A stretch of 64,000 nt of DNA from the NCBI RefSeq assembly GCF_000565015.1, contig NZ_JDFF01000022.1, positions 106,801 to 170,800 of the forward strand, read 5' to 3'. The notes beneath the pieces are model-generated. The model was not told the DNA's origin. It did no database searches and saw nothing but the letters and a program-made list of their open reading frames with translations. The stretch is from Porphyromonas catoniae ATCC 51270. GTDB taxonomy: Bacteria; Bacteroidota; Bacteroidia; Bacteroidales; Porphyromonadaceae. The stretch's first letter is position 1, and every line of letters starts with the position of its first letter. The translations under genes were made by a program, and so were the position numbers. Positions 60,330-64,000 of the stretch are shown here, in pieces.

Positions 60330-61451
60330 ATGCTACGCTACCTACTGGAGAAGGAGTTCAAGCAGATCCTGCGTCATCGCTTCCTCCCACGTGTCATCCT
60401 CTTCATGCCCTTCATGATGCTCGGAGTCCTGCCCTTCGCTGCCAACCAAGAGGTCAAGGAGGTGCGTGTGGCCGTCCTAGACAACGACCACAGCACGACT
60501 AGCCGAAGGCTCATCGAGAAGGTCAAAGGCTCGGGCTACTTCCAGCTCGTCGCCCTACCGAAGAGCCACCAAGAGGCACTCCAAGGGGTGGAGGCAGGAG
60601 AGACCGACATCATACTAGAGCTCCCACGTGACCTGGAGAAAGCAATCGTACAAGGAGAGGGGAGCCAAGTCTTACTCGCTGCCAATGCCGTCAATGGCAC
60701 TCGTGGTATCCTTGGCTCTACCTATCTCTCCAGCGTGCTGCATGACTATGCCTCCGAGCTGAGGCAGGCAGGTGTAGGGAGCGCAGAGAGGGGAGCGTAC
60801 ACAGCCCTCCCTACGTTCACCCTGCAGAGCCAATACCAGTTCAATCCCCATCTGGACTACAAAGCCTTTATGGTGCCGGGCTTGATGGTGATGCTTCTGA
60901 CAATGCTCACGGGCTTCCTCCCTGCACTAAATATCGTCGGGGAGAAGGAGACGGGCACAATCGAGCAGATGAATGTGAGCCCCGTCCGCCCCTGGACACT
61001 GATTCTAAGTAAGCTCATCCCCTACTGGACACTCGGGCTCTTCGTCCTCATGCTGGCTATGGGCTTGGCAGCAACACTCTTCGGACTTACCCCAGCTGGA
61101 GGGATCGGCAACATCCTTGCCTTCACCCTGCTATACCTGCTGGTGATGTCGGGGCTGGGGATATGTGTGTCGAATATTGCAGGGACGATGCAGCAGGCGA
61201 TGTTCGTCATGTACTTCTTCATGATGCTCTTCTTCCTAATGAGTGGACTCTTCACCCCCATCACGAGTATGCCCCAGTGGGCACAGATGCTGACCTACCT
61301 CAATCCCCTACGTTACTTCGTCCAAGCGATGCGAAGCATTTACCTCAAGGGGAGTGGGCTCATGGATCTACTCCCACAGCTCGGCGCACTCGCCGTCTAT
61401 GCCCTAGCCTCCTGCTCCCTAGCCCTCCTCTCCTACCGCAAGAGGAGCTAA
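60330..61451 (+). CDS. ABC-2 type permease (YbhR-like)
   Basis: The 373-residue product is a paralogue of the permease before it, with the same layout: helix, periplasmic domain, five helices, and GEKETGTIEQMNVSPVRP plus MSGLFTPITSMPQWAQML. The pair should form a heterodimeric channel for drugs, bile-type compounds or lipids. It is the last gene of the operon; a weak hairpin (GGGAGA/TCTCCC, 61452-61471) follows. Confidence 0.92.
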   Translation: MLRYLLEKEFKQILRHRFLPRVILFMPFMMLGVLPFAANQEVKEVRVAVLDNDHSTTSRRLIEKVKGSGYFQLVALPKSHQEALQGVEAGETDIILELPRDLEKAIVQGEGSQVLLAANAVNGTRGILGSTYLSSVLHDYASELRQAGVGSAERGAYTALPTFTLQSQYQFNPHLDYKAFMVPGLMVMLLTMLTGFLPALNIVGEKETGTIEQMNVSPVRPWTLILSKLIPYWTLGLFVLMLAMGLAATLFGLTPAGGIGNILAFTLLYLLVMSGLGICVSNIAGTMQQAMFVMYFFMMLFFLMSGLFTPITSMPQWAQMLTYLNPLRYFVQAMRSIYLKGSGLMDLLPQLGALAVYALASCSLALLSYRKRS

Positions 61452-61531
61452 GGGAGAAATGTAGCTCTCCCAATAGGCAAGTTCGGGATACGCTCCTCCA
61501 CCTTCTCAGAGATAACTCATAACACACTCAC

Positions 61532-61715
61532 ATTAAACAAAATACAACGGGTAGAAACATGAGAAATAACGAGTTACCATAAGTCGTCACGAAGAGTTAT
61601 GGTAACTCATGTCAAAGAGTTGTGGTAATTCGTCGAAGAGAGTTATAGTAACTCGTTACAACGACTTATGGTAACTCGTTGCATCCCCTTCTCCAGCTCT
61701 TTATCTAGGGCATTT
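61532..61715 (+). repeat. 23-bp palindromic minisatellite element, copy E
   Basis: Units start at 61571, 61594, 61617, 61640 and 61663, exactly 23 bases apart. Leading block ATTAAACAAAATACAA (61532-61547) and trailing block TATCTAGGGCATTT (61702-61715) match copy C in sequence and in distance (39 bases before unit 1 and 39 after the start of unit 5). Unit 5 (GACTTATGGTAACTC) is the exact reverse complement of unit 1. Confidence 0.92.
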
Positions 61716-61794
61716 GTGTTGGATAATTATTTCTGAAGAAGAGGACAAAAGAATAGACGGGGAACTTTCCCAGCCTTAGTATAGGAAACAACAT

Positions 61795-61822
61795 AGCCCT
61801 CGGAGACTACTCTCCGAGGGCT
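61795..61822. terminator. Hairpin terminator after htrA
   Basis: AGCCCTCGGAGA (61795-61806) and TCTCCGAGGGCT (61811-61822) pair perfectly around CTAC, 28 bases after the htrA stop. No long T-run on either strand. Confidence 0.7.
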
Positions 61823-61850
61823 ATGTTCTGCTATGCTTTACTGAGGGTTC

Positions 61851-63377
61851 CTACAACTCTACAGTGTAGGTGACCACATCACCTGACTGAGGATAGAAGC
61901 CTCGTAGGATAAGAATCGAGGTGGTGCGACGTGCCGTCTTACCCTTGACGGGTGAGATGGACTTATTGAGGTCTGAGATGCTACGCAGGGGGTTATCGTT
62001 AGCCGTGAGGAGGATGAACCCTTCGCGTATCCCCGCATTCTTCAGTGCACCCGAGCGGAGAGACTCGACAACGAGTCCATAGGACAGTCCGTAGGAACGG
62101 CGAGCATCCGCCTCTAGAGGGCGAAGTGTAGCCCCAAGTCGTGCATCCAGCGTAGAGGTCTGCTTGATGATGGAGGAGCCTCCCTCCATGTTTCTAAGCG
62201 TTACCTTAAAGGTCTTGTCAGCCCCCTTGCGGTTTACCTGTACATCAATCTTATCCCCAGGACGGAAGCGAGAGAGCTGCTCCTGTAGCTGCCCAAAGCT
62301 CGAGATCTTATGCCCAGCAATCGCCGTAATCACATCACCCTTCTCAATACCTGCAGCAAGGGCGGCACTGATTTCTGCAAAGTCAGCGACATAGAAGCCC
62401 TCATTGACCTTTAGCCCCTCCTTCTGCACCAATTCTGAGGTGACTTCACTACCTACGACACCGAGGACACCACGCTGTACAGTACCATACTTCTTGATGT
62501 CGGAGACTACCTTGGCTGCGATATTGATGGGCACGGCGAACGAGTAGCCGGCATAGTTACCCGTCTGCGAATAAATCATCGTGTTGATCCCGACGAGCTC
62601 ACCAGAGGCATTGACCAGCGCACCACCACTGTTACCGGGATTAACAGCTGCATCGGTCTGGATGAAGGCACTTACCTCCAGCTGATCACCAGCGGAAGCC
62701 GTAGAGCGCGACTTCGCACTCACGATACCCGCTGTGACGGTACTGGTGAGGTTAAAGGGATTCCCTACGGCCAGCACCCACTCACCGAGGCGAAGGTTAT
62801 CCGAATTGCCGAAGGGAATCGTGGGAAAGTCCGAACCTTCAATCTTCAGCAGGGCAATATCCGAGCCAGAGTCAGCACCTACGAGCTTGGCCTTGAAGGT
62901 GCGATTATCATTCAATGTCACCTTAATTTCATCCCCTCCGTCTACAACGTGGTTATTCGTCATGATGTAGCCATCGTTGCTGATGATCACACCTGAGCCA
63001 TAGCCCACGACGGGCTGACTGCGACGGCTGCTATTGCGAGGGTCTCCACCGAAGAAGAACTCAAAGGGATCCATCATCTGCTGCTGCTCCACACGCTGCT
63101 CCTTCTGCACCTTGATATGCACCACAGCCTTGACCGAAGCCTCAGCAGCAGGGGTGAGATCTGGAGCAGATCCAATCGGACGCTGCCCCACGGAGAGTGC
63201 TGCATTCTGGAAGCCATAATCCGAAGCCGAAAGCGTAGCCTCCGTACCGCTTACCTCCGAGGAAGCCCTCCCCGAAGGGGTACCATTCTTCATCACATGC
63301 ACCGTTGTAGCCGATGCCACAACACTCACAGCGACCAGTCCTAGTGTCGCTGCGACATTCTTCCACACTTTGCTCAT
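61851..63377 (-). CDS. htrA: Periplasmic serine protease HtrA/DegP type
   Basis: ATG 63377 gives 508 residues (MSKVWKNVAATLG); the 21 upstream in-frame codons look like leader. A signal or anchor helix (residues 9-27) precedes the trypsin-like domain with His143 in NNHVVDG, Asp173 in SDIALLKI and Ser250 in NPGNSGGALV. Two PDZ domains follow, the first with LKVNEGFYVADF and GIEKGDVITAI, the second with YGLVVESLRSGALKNAGIRE. It degrades or refolds damaged envelope proteins. Full length for DegP. Upstream AT-rich region is described below. Confidence 0.95.
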   Translation of the reverse strand: MSKVWKNVAATLGLVAVSVVASATTVHVMKNGTPSGRASSEVSGTEATLSASDYGFQNAALSVGQRPIGSAPDLTPAAEASVKAVVHIKVQKEQRVEQQQMMDPFEFFFGGDPRNSSRRSQPVVGYGSGVIISNDGYIMTNNHVVDGGDEIKVTLNDNRTFKAKLVGADSGSDIALLKIEGSDFPTIPFGNSDNLRLGEWVLAVGNPFNLTSTVTAGIVSAKSRSTASAGDQLEVSAFIQTDAAVNPGNSGGALVNASGELVGINTMIYSQTGNYAGYSFAVPINIAAKVVSDIKKYGTVQRGVLGVVGSEVTSELVQKEGLKVNEGFYVADFAEISAALAAGIEKGDVITAIAGHKISSFGQLQEQLSRFRPGDKIDVQVNRKGADKTFKVTLRNMEGGSSIIKQTSTLDARLGATLRPLEADARRSYGLSYGLVVESLRSGALKNAGIREGFILLTANDNPLRSISDLNKSISPVKGKTARRTTSILILRGFYPQSGDVVTYTVEL

Positions 63378-63672
63378 ACGATACGAGTTATATTGTCTAA
63401 TGATTATCTTGCTGAGGGAATGCGAGGTCTTACCCCACAAAGAGTCACGCCTCTATAACGCCCCCCTCAGCTCCTAATGTATATTCTTTTACAACACTTG
63501 TATTTTATAGGAAACAAAGAATATGCCAAAGTTTAATCGTTTGTTCCTCTGCTCTAACACTTCATCCCCCAGAACAAGCATCGCAATGATACATAGCACC
63601 GGTAGAGCAAAGACTGAATAGTTAAAGCATGCTAGAGACATATCAAGGTAAAGAATGGATGGGGTATAAAAA
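63378..63672 (+). other. Leader and gap between tRNA-Ala and htrA
   Basis: About 295 bases. The part near 63480-63540 is AT-rich and may hold the htrA promoter (a TATTCTTTG word lies on the minus strand), but no box pair fits well. Nothing resembling the start of 23S rRNA is seen. Confidence 0.5.
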
Positions 63673-63704
63673 ATCAGCGAGCAAGGAAGACCTTACTCGC
63701 TGAT
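63673..63704 (-). terminator. Terminator after tRNA-Ala
   Basis: On the minus strand ATCAGCGAG and CTCGCTGAT pair, with AAGG/CCTT inside, and a T-run follows. It ends the tRNA-Ile/tRNA-Ala transcript 43 bases after the last tRNA. Confidence 0.85.
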
Positions 63705-63746
63705 GATGTATTGGTAATTTATAGACCTCAAGAGGTCAATAGGAAG

Positions 63747-63820
63747 TGGAGAATAACGGATTCGAACCGTTGACCCCCTGCGTGCAAAGCAGGTGCTCTA
63801 GCCAGCTGAGCTAATCCCCC
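63747..63820 (-). tRNA. tRNA-Ala (TGC)
   Basis: 74 bases: acceptor GGGGGAT/ATTCTCC (with G-T pairs), D-stem GCTC/GAGC, anticodon loop TTTGCAC with anticodon TGC, T-arm AACGG-TTCGAAT-CCGTT, discriminator A. It follows tRNA-Ile by 17 bases. Confidence 0.96.
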
Positions 63821-63837
63821 ATGGTAAGTCACTTAAG

Positions 63838-63911
63838 TAGTCCCAGGCAGATTTGAACTGCCGACCTCTACATTATCAGTGTAGCGCTCTAACCAACTGA
63901 GCTATAGGACT
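63838..63911 (-). tRNA. tRNA-Ile (GAT)
   Basis: 74 bases: acceptor AGTCCTA/TGGGACT, D-stem GCTC/GAGC, anticodon loop CTGATAA with anticodon GAT, T-arm GGCAG-TTCAAAT-CTGCC, discriminator A. The Ile-Ala order is that of an rRNA spacer, but a terminator rather than 23S rRNA follows. Confidence 0.96.
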
Positions 63912-63944
63912 GTCTTAGGACTTCTAAGAATAGATGAGAATAAT

Positions 63945-63952
63945 AAAAGATA
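63945..63952 (-). promoter_or_regulatory. Possible -7 box before tRNA-Ile
   Basis: TATCTTTT on the minus strand, 34 bases before tRNA-Ile; one mismatch to TAnnTTTG and no TTTG partner at the right distance. Confidence 0.3.
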
Positions 63953-64000
63953 TGACATCAGAAGGTAGCACAATCGCAAGAGAGAAAGCCTAACTCATCG

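Larger units (their letters stand above)
61452..61850 (+). other. Convergent gap between the exporter and htrA
   Basis: The 399 bases contain the weak hairpin, 23-bp array copy E and the htrA terminator. No gene is seen. Confidence 0.6.

Noticed and set aside
15427..61677. CRISPR array
   Set aside because: The regular repeats look CRISPR-like at first sight, but the intervals between cores are only 8 bases and similar to each other, units differ, and no cas gene is present.
63747..64000. rRNA operon at the right edge
   Set aside because: tRNA-Ile and tRNA-Ala suggest it, but no 23S sequence follows on the minus strand and no 16S end is seen within the 89 bases available.

Overview
The window looks like a chromosomal segment of a Bacteroidota bacterium, most likely Porphyromonas or a close relative. 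Four things point there: promoters of the TTTG / TAnnTTTG type, few Shine-Dalgarno sites, a tandem pair of OmpA-like porins resembling the P. gingivalis Pgm6/Pgm7 pair, and many TonB-dependent receptors and lipoproteins, with one probable type IX secretion cargo. No rRNA gene is visible. The family assignments come from reading motifs; no database search was run.

Layout. 1-1.7 kb: the 3' end of a probable RNase III gene and an OmpA-family gene. 1.95-15.2 kb: an exopolysaccharide locus, all on +, with seven sugar-adding or sugar-priming enzymes, a polymerase-like membrane protein, a Wza-like export lipoprotein, a Wzc-like tyrosine kinase ending in nine Gly-Tyr repeats, and a pair formed by an HPr-kinase-like ATPase and an S24/S26 peptidase. 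15.7-23.0 kb (-): purH-mreB-mreC-mreD-mrdA-rodA. 23.3-30.7 kb (-): tRNA-Glu/rpsT/tRNA-Glu, hemH, hflX, a phosphoethanolamine-transferase-like enzyme, rlmH, an SSB-tailed OB protein and trpS. 31.8-37.4 kb (+): an operon joining a C10 cysteine protease to two lipoproteins and a TonB receptor. 38.1-39.9 kb (+): an HU-like gene followed by a compact lysis-like cassette (spanin-like lipoprotein, amidase, holin-like protein). 40.1-44.2 kb (-): a XusA/XusB-like siderophore uptake pair with a TetR gene. 44.7-48.1 kb (-): a lamin-tail T9SS-type protein, a Xer recombinase and pdxH. 48.4-51.3 kb: tRNA-Arg, then an orphan lambda-gpE-like capsid gene with small neighbours, back to back with a small ORF plus ADP-ribosylglycohydrolase. 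51.6-54.0 kb (-): the OmpA pair. 54.5-61.5 kb (+): a TetR/TolC/HlyD/ABC efflux operon. 61.9-63.9 kb (-): HtrA and tRNA-Ala/tRNA-Ile.

The most unusual signal is not a gene. Five intergenic gaps (15.4, 24.2, 31.2, 44.5 and 61.6 kb) each carry five units of a palindromic repeat at an exact 23-bp period. Four of them are followed by a C-rich stretch and a small hairpin at a fixed distance. A sixth gap (7.4 kb) carries a different sequence at the same 23-bp period. This looks like a dispersed structured element, possibly related to the 23-bp minisatellite-containing MITEs (BrickBuilt) that I recall being described in P. gingivalis. The second candidate system is the orphan capsid island beside tRNA-Arg, and the third is the apparently domesticated lysis cassette.
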